Shown piece by piece: positions 52,033 through 63,901 of a stretch of DNA of 64,000 nt. The notes below the pieces were generated by a model. It was not told the origin of the DNA. It worked only from the letters and a program-made list of their open reading frames with translations, and did not search any database. The stretch is from Lethocerus indicus (taxonomy: Eukaryota > Arthropoda > Insecta > Hemiptera > Belostomatidae): contig JACDQD010000006.1 of assembly GCA_019843655.1 (NCBI GenBank), positions 6,130,034 through 6,194,033 of the forward strand, read 5' to 3'. Position numbers and translations under genes: made by a program. How positions within the stretch are numbered: the stretch's first letter is position 1; every line of letters starts with the position of its first letter.

Positions 52033-54843
52033 ATGGAAACCGGCTTCAGAGTATGTTTGAAAATTGACTTCAAAGAAGAACAGCAGAAATCGTATTATAT
52101 TTTTGTCGACAGAACCAGCTTTAAGACTGTCAAGGATTTAGAAGAGCATATTAAGAAAACCTTCGAGTTGTCGCAAGAAGTTACATTGCTCATCGATGAT
52201 TGTATCTTGCCTAGAAATGAAAACATATCCGTCGTTTTACATCAAGACTGCATAAGGTATTTGTAAAAGTCAGTAATACCGGAAGAAATTTGGTAAATGT
52301 GGATAAAAAAAGATTCTATTGTAGAGATAATAAAATTAGCTTAATGGCATGGCTTATTAGCTTATTTACGTTCATAGTACACCAGATTAAACACAATTAA
52401 AATTAATATTTACAATGTAAAAACGAATTATCAACAAAAATGATAAGGTATTTATATTTCTATAAGAATATGCAATGCTAAACTAATTGTTCTGTGCATG
52501 TGTGTAGGGTGTGCTACCTGTAAAGCACACACGGTTTGATATATAGTTGCGATGCATATATTTTGTTAGACAGTATTCATTTTCTAATTAGGGCCAGAAT
52601 TACTGTGCTCACCCTGGCATTTTCAACATTCCTCTTTCCCTGGAGCCTATTCTCAATAAATATTATGAGATTATAAGCTTTTGTGATAAATTTGGTGTTA
52701 ACACATTGAACTTATGACGAATTTCAGTTCAAATTAGTTATTCAATGAAAACAAAGCCCACAATTGGGATTTAAAAATCACTGGGGTTTTGGGTCCCACA
52801 CAGCAGTGGTTAGAGCGACCCAGCTTTAACTTGTTAACCCAGGTTCAGATCTTATTGGTGGACAGAATTTCCATTAAATTACTAATTTGAAATGAAAACA
52901 ATTACATCCATTATAATTGAGCTTTAATTTTCTTATTAAAGGGTTCAGCTTAATGAGTCCAAAAACTCAAAACCTATAAAGAAAAAAAGCACGGAAAAAA
53001 TTGAAGAGTTTTCGAGTAGCAAGAGTGTTTCTTATGCTGAAACCAAACATAAAAAAAATGATGACAGCAAGGAAGGTGCTCCATCTCATGCTTTGGGAGT
53101 TTATCCCAAGTTTCTGTGGGATCTGATTCTTCCCAAAAGTGAAGAAGTTCAAGAAAATAATGCCATACAGGTTGGGAATGAACATTCAACACCATTTCCA
53201 ACTCCACAGTCTCCTTGTGAAACCCAGGAAAGTGAAACTTCAGGTTTGAGCATCAAGAGGAAGCGAAAGAGGAAACACAAGTCGGCCAAGCGTACTACCA
53301 TTGAATCTGGAGTTGCTGATGCCATAACCACACCTGAGTCATCTGCAAATTTGACCCCGACTTTTGTAAAAATGGAAAAAAAATCCAAAGGGTGCCATTC
53401 GTATTTTTCAAGTGATAACGAAGAGGAAAATGCAAATCAGAAAATTGTTCAAATAGGTAATGGTGCTACAATTTTATCATTGAAAATACAAAAAAAGTCC
53501 CAAATTTCATTTCCTTTTAAAATTACATATACTCATTTTACACATAAGTCATATGTTATTTATTCAAAAATCAGTCAACAGGTATTTAACTTTTGTTCTT
53601 TTCCAGCATTAAGCATTAAATCACTGGACTCTTATTGTTGTGTTACATGAACCTTTCATTCTTTCTTGTTTTCTTGACAAGGTAGACAATAAAATATTTG
53701 TTAATATAGATTTTACAATACTAATTGATGATTTATAGATATCAGAGAATATTATAATTATTTTTTCATTTCCACAAAACGTCAAAGAAAGTTTATAACT
53801 TTATATTTGTGAAATATGGATGTTAAATAAAATAAAAGTAAAACAAAAAAACAATTAAAAACAAATAAAATTAATACAAACTATAAATTATCATGTTTAA
53901 TCATACTGTTTGTTGTACTGTTTTAATTTGGAAACAGAAAATGAAACTACCATTTCAAATAAAAATGCCATTGATATGGAATCTAACAAGGATGGTGATG
54001 AGAACAGAAGGGATCATTCTTGGGAGGAGAAACTTTTACAAATGGCAGAGAAATCCCAGGAAGAAAAGACATTTTATAGGAACAAATCAAGCAATACGGA
54101 TTCAAGTGAAGCACATGGCTCTGACAACAAAATAGTAAAGTTTTCAGGGAAGCTGTTGACAAATTTTGACCCACTCAAGTATCCAATTGTAAACAAGTTA
54201 AAGGAAAATGATGTCATTGCTTTCAAGGTGATGAGAACACTTAATGTTGCTACTAATTAATTTAGTAATTCAGGATTTATCAATTTATAATAGTTTATGA
54301 TATTTATAAGGGGGTCTAGAAGGTTCAAAATATCACAATTTGTATGATTTTTTTCTCCTTACACTCGAGCCATCCCAGGATCGTTTGTAGTAAAAAATAT
54401 TGAATTGTAACAATACAGAATTTAAAATTCATTCAATTAATAACAGTTAATTTATATTTTTTTTCACAGATTCTGAAAATTGGAGAAGACTATTGTCCAA
54501 CACAGTCAGGAAATATTTTTGCTTCTGTAATTGAAATTGATCAACATTCGCAAGTTTCTCTTAAGATATTAAGTATGTAATTTTATACCTACCATTATTG
54601 ATCTTTATAATTATCAGTTTGCCAAATTTACATGCATATTAAGAAAAAAACATTTAGGTTCCTAGTACTTGATTTCTGGTAATAAGATTTATTTTTAATC
54701 CAATACTTTTTTCAGAGGGCCAAGAGGAATTTGAAACTCCTGATGGAAAATTCAGCATGGATAATGATTCAAGCTTAAGCAATAGTGATACAGTCTATTT
54801 GAATCTGAATGAAATGATGGAAACTAGATTATTATATCCATAA
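52033..54843 (+). CDS. coil: Coilin, Cajal body scaffold protein (spliced, 5 exons)
   Basis: Coilin organises nuclear Cajal bodies, where snRNPs mature. Coding exons 52033-52256, 52942-53456, 53938-54227, 54470-54572 and 54716-54843 have GT/AG borders, keep frame and sum to 1260 nt (419 residues). Residues 1-80 match the ubiquitin-like coilin N-terminal domain (RVCLKIDF, LLIDDCILP, DCIRVQLNE). The middle is disordered, Ser/Lys-rich and contains a strong basic nuclear-localisation stretch, KRKRKRKHK (180-188). Residues 311-419 resemble the C-terminal atypical Tudor-like domain (KFSGKLLTNFDPL, NDVIAFK, ETPDGKF, LNEMMETRLLYP). The start is the first ATG of an open frame that matches the family N-terminus. 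The protein is shorter than human coilin (576 residues) and I see no Arg-Gly box. Intron 1 contains a tRNA-like SINE fragment. Confidence 0.88.
52785..52885 (+). repeat. tRNA-derived SINE fragment in coilin intron 1
   Basis: The segment has a Pol III A-box-like sequence (CAGTGGTTAGAGCG, 52804-52817) and, 34 nt further on, a B-box-like sequence (GGTTCAGATCT, 52842-52852) followed by a TGGACAGAATTTCC tail. Spacing and order match a tRNA head, but the acceptor stem does not pair well, so a SINE or tRNA relic is likelier than a functional tRNA. The boundaries are approximate. Confidence 0.6.
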
Positions 54844-57711
54844 TGTCCTTTCAGAAAATGTAAGCACATAACTTTTGTTATTTTCTACTTATATAGTTAT
54901 ATCATCTTTAGAATTGTATAGCTCATACATTTTTTTAATTATCAATTTTGAAAAAACTGTAATCTACATAAACATAACTTAATATATATTTTGTAATATA
55001 TTCTTTTTTAAAATATATATTTATATAAAATATAAATAGTCCACCTACTCACAAATTAGTTTTTGTAATTTTGATATAAATAAGTTTGTAATAAATGAAG
55101 GTTGTAAGTAAAGCTTTAAATTAAATTTAAGAGTGAGTAAGATAATCATAATTCCAATTTTTTTCCAGCTGTAAGTTAATGTTATGTCTAGATTAACCTA
55201 CAGAAGGTTGGACTGGCATTCAACTTTGCATAGTATTTCCTTTACCTTGTGAAATGGTATACATGGGACTATTTAAATCTTACAAATTAATTCATGCATC
55301 ATTTAAACAAATCCTTAAGAAAATTATATGCATTTATTCTGTCCTACTTTTTATTAAGACTATTCGAAAAATAGATATAAATATCATTACTCTAAATGAT
55401 ATAACATTAACAAAAATAAGTATTCTTATTTTGGCCATGGGGATATATATATATTGAAATATTCATTGATTAAATCGAGCATTCAGGACTGAACAACAGA
55501 AAAATATATATTTCCTTTAAAAATGTACTTATACAAAATTTGATAAAAAATCTCAAAAACAGTTTATGAAAATTGTATTTACATTTCACACCAAGTTTCA
55601 ATAAATCTGATCAAATAAATGTAAATATATCTGAAGCACTCAGATAACAAATATTTTTTATAAAACCTCTGCAAAATAAAATATTGCAACTTCTGTTATT
55701 TTTACCCAGGGATTTTACCCATAAAGTATATTATGACAAATATTTTTCAGTAACATTAAACACACAATTTACTAACAGAATATTTAATAAGTGTTCAATG
55801 ATATTATTATTGTGGTTTTAATTCTTACTGACACATAATATTTAATTTTCATAATTTATGATATAAAAACTTTCAGTTTACATTACAAAAAAATTATATT
55901 TGTTTTTAATTACAAATATCTTGAAAAATTGCAAAATCACTAAACATTCAACAATGACTAACATAAATTGGATATATACTACGTGATCCTATTAAAAAAT
56001 ATATGTTACTTAATTAAATTATCCTTCACATAACCCCATCTTCACATTTCTTACAATTGTTTATCTTCTTATTTTTTCAATTGTTTTATGCTTTTTATTT
56101 GCTATGCTGTCATCCTGACAACCCTTTCCAATATGATTTTTGCTCATTTATGCTACAAAAAATGGCAGTAAAATTATAATCTAGTGCATTGCAATTACCA
56201 TGTAGCTTTATAAATGTTAAAAAAAGAAATTAATTCCACACAACACCTCAACAACTGGAAAATATCAAATTAACTTATGGAACATGGTAATGTTACATTT
56301 TGCATTATTTGTACTGTAAAATTAAACATGTTTTTCATTAAATCTGAAATGACACACAATTAATCTCAGCTTCTGATAATGCATGTTACATTCAAATACA
56401 AAATGGAAAAAGATATTTACAAAGGTTGAATATTATTGGGTTGAATACCTCTAAGGCACTGGGTTAATACAATCTTTTCTTTTTTATAAATCAAACCATT
56501 ACTGACCCTCAAAATAAACAGGATGGCATAAGTATAAACACATAATAGCAAAAAATGGCAAGATATTAACTTATATATTTCGTACATTTCAAAATTATAA
56601 CTATAATTATATTTAGGAAAAAAACTTTTTAAAAACTAAAACCTAAAAACAATTGCTTTGGTTCATTAAAAGACTAGCGTGCGAGTGCTCAATAATAATA
56701 CAATGATGTGATCGTATCATTTAGTGCAAAAATAAAATCAGATCTAGAAAATATAGAATAGTTTTAACAAACTAGGAATGTAATATAGTACTTAAAATTG
56801 CGAGAAATAGTACTGCTGGAAGACCCTGAATACAATATTTATATGCAGCATGTCTAAAAATATAAGAAACTTATTCTCACTTTCACAGAAAAAAACTGTA
56901 AAAGTACAGGTATATAAATAACTGTAAACAATTTGTTTAGTCTCTCACTTTTGATTTTTAGTTTCTTTAATTGTACATCATGATAAGAGTTGGGTATTAT
57001 TACTATTGATTTATAATTATGATACAAAGAAATGAATTATTTAAATTTTTTGCTACAAAAAAGACCTACTCAGAAAAATCATATTGCATTCTACAAATTA
57101 GAAAATAATAAATCATTTATTCTAATATATTGCTTCCTCACAATGAATGTGCAAAAATAACAAGAGGGCTTCAAGTAGGGTATAACCTGAGATTATTAGA
57201 AGACCAATGTTGCTGAACGTTGATTTGAATGTGAACACATTTGCAAATACCTATGTTTCAAAACTTTTCAAATTGGAAGCTTTTGTTATACTGGAACTCA
57301 AATTGGTAATCTACAAGCTCAAGGTTCAAAAGGTTTTGTATATGATAATAATTACTTACTCTGCCAGGCAGAATATAGAAGTACAACCATTACATGGTAA
57401 CATATACAGTCTACATTTCAATAAAATCTGAAATAGGCACACTGCAGCAGTGAATTATAAAGAGTTTAAATATAATTTTTGCTATATTATTTATGAAACT
57501 ATGTTATAATAATTTTAGTCAAACATAGATAAAAATGCCAGGCACTTCATTTAAGTACAAATTTGAGTATTCATATTAAATTATTTAAATAGGATAATTT
57601 TTCAAACTGTTTTTTCAATCTGTCCTTCAGCTAATAGGAATGGCCAATTGCTGAACAATGATATGTTTACTGTAAGTAGTGTGTTTGAGAATTCAATGGG
57701 TAAAAGAAAAA
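54844..57711. other. AT-rich intergenic region between coilin and the CUPID-domain gene
   Basis: About 2.9 kb between two convergent genes. It contains the coilin 3' UTR and presumably the 3' UTR of the minus-strand gene. It is strongly AT-rich, with short open frames only (longest about 74 codons) and no family resemblance. No canonical minus-strand AATAAA appears in the 270 nt next to the 57712 stop; one occurs at 57121-57116. I see no RNA gene or mobile-element protein. Confidence 0.6.
55090..55095 (+). terminator. Candidate polyadenylation signal of coilin
   Basis: AATAAA about 247 nt past the coilin stop codon; it is the first canonical hexamer on the plus strand after the gene. Confidence 0.45.
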
Positions 57712-59623
57712 TTAATTTAACCAATCTTTTTTGATCAGTTTTATCCTTGCCTTAGGCATGTAGGGGTGAGATCGTGAAGTTGCGACTGATGACTTTGTAG
57801 GCGAGTGTGACCAAGTGGCAGGAGGAGTGTTGCCAACTCGGAGATGTGCTCCCGACGCTGGGGCAGATGAAGTGGCAGAATTGACACTGGGAGATGACTT
57901 GGTCGCCGGCAATGTGTCATAACCGGTCAGCCACTGGCAAAGAGGCCTCCCCCTCTTGGGGCTTATCTGGCAACGCCCTTTACTGTTTATTTGCAACTGG
58001 GAACAGAGAAATCCATATTAGAAAAATTAAAACAACAACCAAAGTGACACTTTTGCAATTAGGACAAAATTGAAAATAAAAGAAACACTGAATGTTACTG
58101 CATTTGTTTGACAGTCTGCGACAGAATATTATCCATTTTTCTGTCTCTATTTAGCCTCCTTACTGTCACAAAGAGGTGACATTATGATCTGGCCAGTAAT
58201 CGGTTGAAGAATAAAATATAGAATAGTAATTTAATGGACAGAATATAACTACACTTAATAGTGTATATTAGAAAGAGGTCATAACTTACATTCATGTATT
58301 ATTTTTGCACTGTAATTAATACAATATATGTCTATTATGTTTCTGGTTATTATAATATTCTAATGCATGAAATAATAGTTACATTATAATGAAAGACTGA
58401 TTTTTTTTACCTGTCTTCATTCCTAGTTATAAGATCAAATATAAGAATAAAGATGGAAAATTGCAATGGAGAAAAAAAGGACTCTAGGGGCTTTCTAATA
58501 TTCTCAACTTATCTTTGAAATTCCCAAGAAAATACAGAATACTAATCTTACTATAATGTCAGGGTATAATGAGGAATGGTTCAAAAGTTTTTGTTATTAA
58601 CAGTTTGGCTTAAATTTTATATTAAGTTTTAAATAAATTTTTTTTGGCTTAAAATGAAATATTCATAATGATTTTGACCAGAACTCACTTAAACAACTCA
58701 CAATTGGAGCTTTTGCTTCGCCAGAGTAATATACAATAACTTGTACACAAAATACCCACAGAAAAGTTTGTAATAACTACTATATATAAATTTTAAGCTC
58801 AATTCTTCTGCTTTGGTATACAGGATTTAATACCACTGTTTGATAAGATTATCTAACACAACTATGATATATAGCTTGCCAGTTTGATATTTGATTCCAC
58901 TGAATCACTGATTCGCAATCATAATCATATAGATATATTTTCCTTGGACAAACACAAGTGTCTATTATAATATTACTGTCAAACAGGCTTTAGGCATTTA
59001 ACTGTTCCAATCTAAATTCTTCAATTTAGGAACTATATATTCAGATCTACTTTTGCACAAGACTTGCACAAGATTTTTGGGACAAGATTCATTAGAGTTC
59101 TGACTGAACATTGAAATATTACTTTACTTGGACAGCACTATTAAGCTTGTACAAAAACTTCATGTCCATATTATCAACTTCCTGGTGCAGGGTACACAGC
59201 AAAATAACTGTATCATTGTCATGACCTGTAGTTTAACTTATTCAAAATTGGTAAGTTGTTAGTAGGGACTACTGAATAGCAACAGAGATAACTGTAATGA
59301 CCTTAGTAACAGACCCATATGGACTCAGACTACGATAAGTGTTTAATTATGCGAGGTTGACTTACATTGACCGGTTTCAAGTTACCAAACGTATCCTCCG
59401 TGAACGGGAACATAGTTCCGACTCTCCTCCTGAACTTTGGCGGGCTTCCCGAGGGCTCCAGTGGAGTTTCCATGGGGAGCACTCCGGTGAGTTCTGCTTC
59501 GGCGATACACAATTTCTTCAACTCTACACTTTTCTCTTCCAGTCTCGCTTCGAGTGCCTCTTTCCTCTTCTGCAACTCTTGAAAACTGATACAACAGTCA
59601 ACATCCTCCCCGCTTCTCAACAT
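57712..59623 (-). CDS. CUPID-domain protein, stepping-stone/FRMD4-like cytohesin adaptor (2 exons)
   Basis: Coding exons 59623-59366 and 57996-57712 join in phase 0 to give 180 residues. An in-frame TGA lies two codons upstream of the ATG with no acceptor between, so the start is well supported. Residues 13-80 match the cytohesin-ubiquitin-protein-inducing (CUPID, DUF3338) domain of FRMD4A/B, CCDC120 and INAVA: a helical segment (EALEARLEEKSVELKKLC), then EAELTGVLP, PLEPSGSPP and RRRVGTMF. In those proteins the domain binds cytohesin Arf-GEFs. Fly stepping stone is a cytohesin adaptor related to FRMD4A, so it is the likely relative, though orthology is inferred. The second exon is Ser/Thr/Pro-rich with basic ends (KGRCQISPKRGR, PKARIKLIKKDW). 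There is no FERM domain. An additional upstream noncoding exon is possible. Confidence 0.72.
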
Positions 59624-60441
59624 AATTCAATTTACCGAATAACAACGTCCAATACAGGCATAAACTTGGTCATGTTTCGTTACACGCGAATCATCTAACA
59701 ATAATCGACGAAAAACCCAAAATTCACAACGATATAGATATTAACTGACCTAGCTACTGTTCAAGCACTTCGCAACCTAAACAACGGCTAACCACTCACT
59801 CCTGCCAACCACTACGATATTGTAATTTCATATGATAGCCAAAGTCTTTGAGTTAACCTTTTCAAAATGTAATAATATTAATCACGTTAAAATTATTAAT
59901 TGAAAATGTCTAATCAAGCTTGTTATAACAATTGTACTCATGAAAACAAAATGTGATTTTATTTTCGCACCGTCCAACGGGGATAACTTGTTTAACAATG
60001 TTGGCTATTCTAAACACGCCGTGTACGCCATGATTCCTTCAGTTATTTTCGATATACAATTATAATAATTACATCTTCGCATTTCTTACGAAATTAATTC
60101 AAAATTTGTGCCCCGTATATCATTATTTTAACGTGTATCATTATTTATTTTTTATTATTTTATATGCCTCAATTTTATACAGACCAACAACATTACTACT
60201 TATGTAGGCTATTATGGTACACTGCAGTTAAAAAGCTATACACATGGCACTGGATTAGTTTTCTTAAAAGGAAATTAATGAAATGTGTTAACGAGTAAAA
60301 CGCGTATTGTTTTTGCGGCTAGTTGCGGTAGTGATTGTAATAATATGTTAATCGATTTAAATGTGATTCGCGTGTTATTAATGAAGTGATTGTGTTTGTA
60401 ACTTGCTCTCTTTGTTCTAAGTTAATATTTCGTCCGCTCTA

Positions 60442-60506
60442 TCAGTGGTGTGCCGGTATCGTTACAAGTGTAATCTTTCAAATAATTTGCTCACCGATAA
60501 GAAGGT
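60442..60506 (+). promoter_or_regulatory. Candidate transcription start and noncoding first exon
   Basis: An arthropod-type initiator, TCAGTG, at 60442-60447 is followed about 60 nt later by a near-consensus splice donor, AAG/GTAAGA (GT at 60505). This is the arrangement expected of a short 5' UTR exon of a plus-strand transcript divergent from the CUPID gene. No downstream coding exon was identified, so this is a weak call. Confidence 0.25.
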
Positions 60507-62324
60507 AAGATTACTATTAAGTGCATATTTATTTACTTTAATTACGGAATAAGATTAAACCAGCAAACGACTGGTCGTTTCGCAACTTGTTAATAACCTT
60601 CATGATATGTCGATTAGTAAAAGTTAATGAACCTACTCAATATTGTGCAACATGTGTCTATAAACATCATTTCAACGTTAGTTCTGTATGAAATCGAAAT
60701 TAACAATGAAATTATGATCGATTGCGTAAATACTGCGAACATTATATTATCAGCTCAATCGCCGATTCCCGGCTGTGTCCAATGATCCCCAGTTCTATGT
60801 CTGTAAAGCGTAAAATTTTAGGGCCCATTTCAACTCGTGTTTTCAATTCATAAGGTTTGAGAAATTATAACAATATTATTATAATATTATTACGAGCAAC
60901 CTCGATTAATTTCCTATTTAACAATTGTGACTGTATCAAAATCAGTAATGTAATGGCTACCACTTCAAATCGAACTTCACCCGTCGTCGGCCATTTTGCG
61001 TTTTCTTATGAGTGTTACAACTTGTTGTGCAACAGCGAATATTTGACTCGAACTTAATTCGAAGCGTTTCTTTCTGGTTAATTGACTTTAGTACCGAGGA
61101 ATAAAGTGACATTTTACTAGCCCGTTTAGCGGATGGATTTGAATTCTCAGGTTATTGGCTAAAACTTAAACTATCCAATATTCGTCGGCTGAAGCGTCAG
61201 CCACACCATCTCAAAATCTTCAGTACATTCATTTTGATTTAGCCTGAATTGGTTTTGATTTTCCTGAATTAACGCGATAGAAGATAGAAGAAAACTAAGA
61301 TAGATGTATTGTCTATTGAGTACAATACGGTTTCTTGCATTAAATTCCAGGGTTTTTATACTTCAATTTCTCTTTACCACAGTTGTTACAGCAGGTATTA
61401 CTGCGGTTTGTGAATGTTCTAGCTCTGATAAACCTATCAGTTATTCATTACAACCATTCAATACCATCTAGGTATCTTATGCAATGAGTCCGATCGAATA
61501 ACTAAACTAAATTAATTTCAATTGGCAATGAGCAAACAGGAAGTATTAATTTAACCGTCTTGAAGCAATAAGCGACAGTTTGTAGCCATCTATGACTAGG
61601 AATTTAAGTAGAAAAGAAAACAAATATTCTGGTTCAAGTGCACGTGCCAGCAAGCTCAAAGCAGCTATGCGTCCAAATAATTTGCATAGCATTTCACACC
61701 CAATTACACTCTATGCTTTTTCGACACGTTCCCTTTTGCTATGGCCTCACCGATTGTAATCTTAAATACAGGGATTATTTACAACTCCAACTTAATTTTT
61801 ATATTGTATGCGGGATCTTTAGACATAAGTATTTTCAAAAACTTCAGCTAACTGTCAAGAAAGCATAAAAAATCGATAGTTATCACTTTTCCAAACGTTA
61901 CTTCGGGATGACTCTAGATTCAGTTTGAAGTAAAATGCTACTAGTTCCATTTGTCCTATTGTTCAGGTGTGAGGACCGCATTACCGTTTTGTGTGAATCG
62001 TGCGTTTGTGTCTGTTCGCTGTGCATTTCTAAAAGGCTGAACCGATTTCTACCAAACTTTCAGCGTGCATGCATCTCATGACCGGTCAGGTCAAGAAGCA
62101 CCTTCCTTTTGGGTATTTAATTCGTAAAATCGCCGCCAGATGGCTGCACTGCACAGAAAATGTGTGGCCGCTGCTAGTGGACAGTAACTGTTAAGTTTCT
62201 TTAAGTTGTGTAAGCAAATGTTCTTATATCATAATTTTATTGCTTTCAGTTCACGTTTTTGGGTATGAATGGTATTTATTGAATTTAAATAAAAATTAGT
62301 ATATTATCAGTATTATTGATTGAA

Positions 62325-62327
<3 letters not shown>

Positions 62328-62388
<61 letters not shown>
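62328..62388. repeat. (TA)n microsatellite
   Basis: Uninterrupted alternating T and A for about 60 bp. No gene overlaps it. Confidence 0.95.
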
Positions 62389-62389
<1 letters not shown>

Positions 62390-62548
62390 CGACGAATGTT
62401 GTAGTCTTATCATTCGTTTCGTGTGATATGTTCCTACGATGCGTTTATATTTCCTATGTAAGATAGAAAAAAAGGTTTTTACGATAAATCACTTTTTATA
62501 TCGGGGGAAACAAACAAGAATGCCTCGTTATTAAAAAATTCTTTTCTA

Positions 62549-62554
62549 TTTATT
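62549..62554 (-). terminator. Candidate polyadenylation signal of the Dachsous-like gene
   Basis: AATAAA on the minus strand, about 640 nt past the stop at 63191. It would give a 3' UTR spanning the TA/CA microsatellite. Other sites are possible. Confidence 0.35.
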
Positions 62555-62945
62555 ACAAAACACTTTAGGTAAGAATCAGACAACAAATATTTGGCACTAC
62601 TGCGTATGGCTATCGTGTATATCCACAGTTTCATTCATTCATTCATACTTCGAAATTGAATTACATCGTATTACTTAAATCAGACATCAATATTTACAGA
62701 ATTATTTTTAAAATTACGCTATTTATACACGCTTCGTAATTAAATTTTCAAATGTACATCACATTACGGCATAAATTTAATTAAACGATTGAGCACAGTC
62801 ATTTAAAAAAAATCAGTATACAATATCAGTCACAACACAATAAATTGTACTTTTTATGTAAAATATATACATTAAACAACGCGTCGCGTCATATAAGCGT
62901 CAATTCGCAAATACATATTTACGGTAAGTTCATCACTAAGTCTAT

Positions 62946-62981
62946 TTATATATATATATATACACACACATATATATATAA
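62946..62981. repeat. Compound (TA)n(CA)n microsatellite
   Basis: A TA run, four CA units, then another TA run, within the presumed 3' UTR of the Dachsous-like gene. Confidence 0.85.
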
Positions 62982-63190
62982 AATGGGGTTCACGATAAAT
63001 TCACAGTTAAAACAAATGGCTTTAAATCCCTGATGTGTGGGGCGGGAGGGGCGGGCGCCAATCCGTATGGCGTCCCGGCGGGCCCCCCACGCTAGGCTAA
63101 TTAAAAAAAGTTTAAAGTAATAAAAATTAACAACAAAAACTAGAACACATCGCTGGACGATTCTAAACGATTATTAAAATGGGCCAAACG

Positions 63191-63901
63191 TCAGACGTAT
63201 TCTTCGGAGGGCTTGGCGGCACCGTTGGGGAGCCTGAGGGAGGAGTTGACCCTGCCGTTGACCGAATCGGGGAGCTCGGCGATGTCCTTGAAGACGCCGA
63301 CCAGGCTCTCGAAGTTGGGGCCCCAGTTGAGGAGGTAGTCCCAGCCGATGACCGCCGGGGAGCCGTTCCGCGGCCGGTAGGGCGGGTGCGACAGGTCGTC
63401 GTCCGAGGCGACCAACGTGCTCAGAGAGCCCCTGAACGAGGAATCGAAGTCGTACGGCTGCGACTTTCGCGTCTTGTCCCCGGCCACGCTCGCGTTGTCG
63501 TACTCGATTTCCGAGCAGGTGAAACTGTCGTTGCCGCTCTCGTCGGTGGTGGTCGATCCGTCGGCGTCGTGGGTCTCCTGGGCCCGGTGCATGTGAAGCG
63601 GGGGTCCGCCGGGCGGGGGCCCGCTAGAGCTGGAGACCGCGTCCAGGGTGCTGACCAGGCTGGAGGTCCTCGGCCGCGAGTTCAGCCTGTTGATCTCCTC
63701 CGCGGTCAGCCCTATGGGCCCCTCGCCCCCGCCTACGCCCCCCGGCGTCTTCCTGCTCGTCGAGCTCTGCCCGCTCAGCTGCGACATCACCGGACTGTTC
63801 AGCGACCGCTCGCTGTTGCTGTGTAGCACGTCCTTCCCCACTCCCCCGGAGGAGGAAGTCGCCGCCAGCAGAGCCGACTGCAGCGGTTTGCCGCTTATGT
63901 C
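63191..63901 (-). CDS. ds: Dachsous-like protocadherin, last coding exon (partial gene)
   Basis: This is the C-terminal cytoplasmic end (237 residues) of a cadherin, read on the minus strand from a TTTCCAG acceptor at 63902-63908 to TGA at 63193-63191. The frame is open over the whole exon. The first two thirds are Ser/Gly/Pro-rich. Then come FTCSEIEYDNAS, YDFDSSFRGSLSTLVASDDD and GWDYLLNWGPNFESLVGVF, ending in KDIAELPDS. The DYL-W-G-F-L pattern mirrors the beta-catenin-binding tail of classical cadherins, a feature described for Dachsous, the Fat ligand in planar polarity and Hippo signalling. Extracellular cadherin repeats and the membrane span must lie beyond the right edge. The exon is much richer in GC than the surrounding DNA, and its antisense frame is open by chance. 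Another large cadherin (a Fat type) is less likely. Confidence 0.75.
   Translation of the reverse strand, partial: DISGKPLQSALLAATSSSGGVGKDVLHSNSERSLNSPVMSQLSGQSSTSRKTPGGVGGGEGPIGLTAEEINRLNSRPRTSSLVSTLDAVSSSSGPPPGGPPLHMHRAQETHDADGSTTTDESGNDSFTCSEIEYDNASVAGDKTRKSQPYDFDSSFRGSLSTLVASDDDLSHPPYRPRNGSPAVIGWDYLLNWGPNFESLVGVFKDIAELPDSVNGRVNSSLRLPNGAAKPSEEYV

Larger units (their letters stand above)
59624..63190. other. Intergenic region between the CUPID gene and the Dachsous-like exon
   Basis: It holds the 5' flank of the minus-strand CUPID gene, a candidate plus-strand first exon near 60.44 kb, a (TA)n tract at 62.33 kb, a compound TA/CA tract at 62.95 kb, and the probable 3' UTR of the Dachsous-like gene (about 62.55-63.19 kb). 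Open frames are at most 76 codons and unrecognised. Confidence 0.6.

Noticed and set aside
59339..59698. 119-codon plus-strand open frame
   Set aside because: It lies antisense to the CUPID coding exon, which has the conserved family motifs.
63179..63826. 215-codon open frame antisense to the Dachsous-like exon
   Set aside because: It is a mirror frame of a GC-rich coding exon; the opposite strand carries the recognised conserved motifs.
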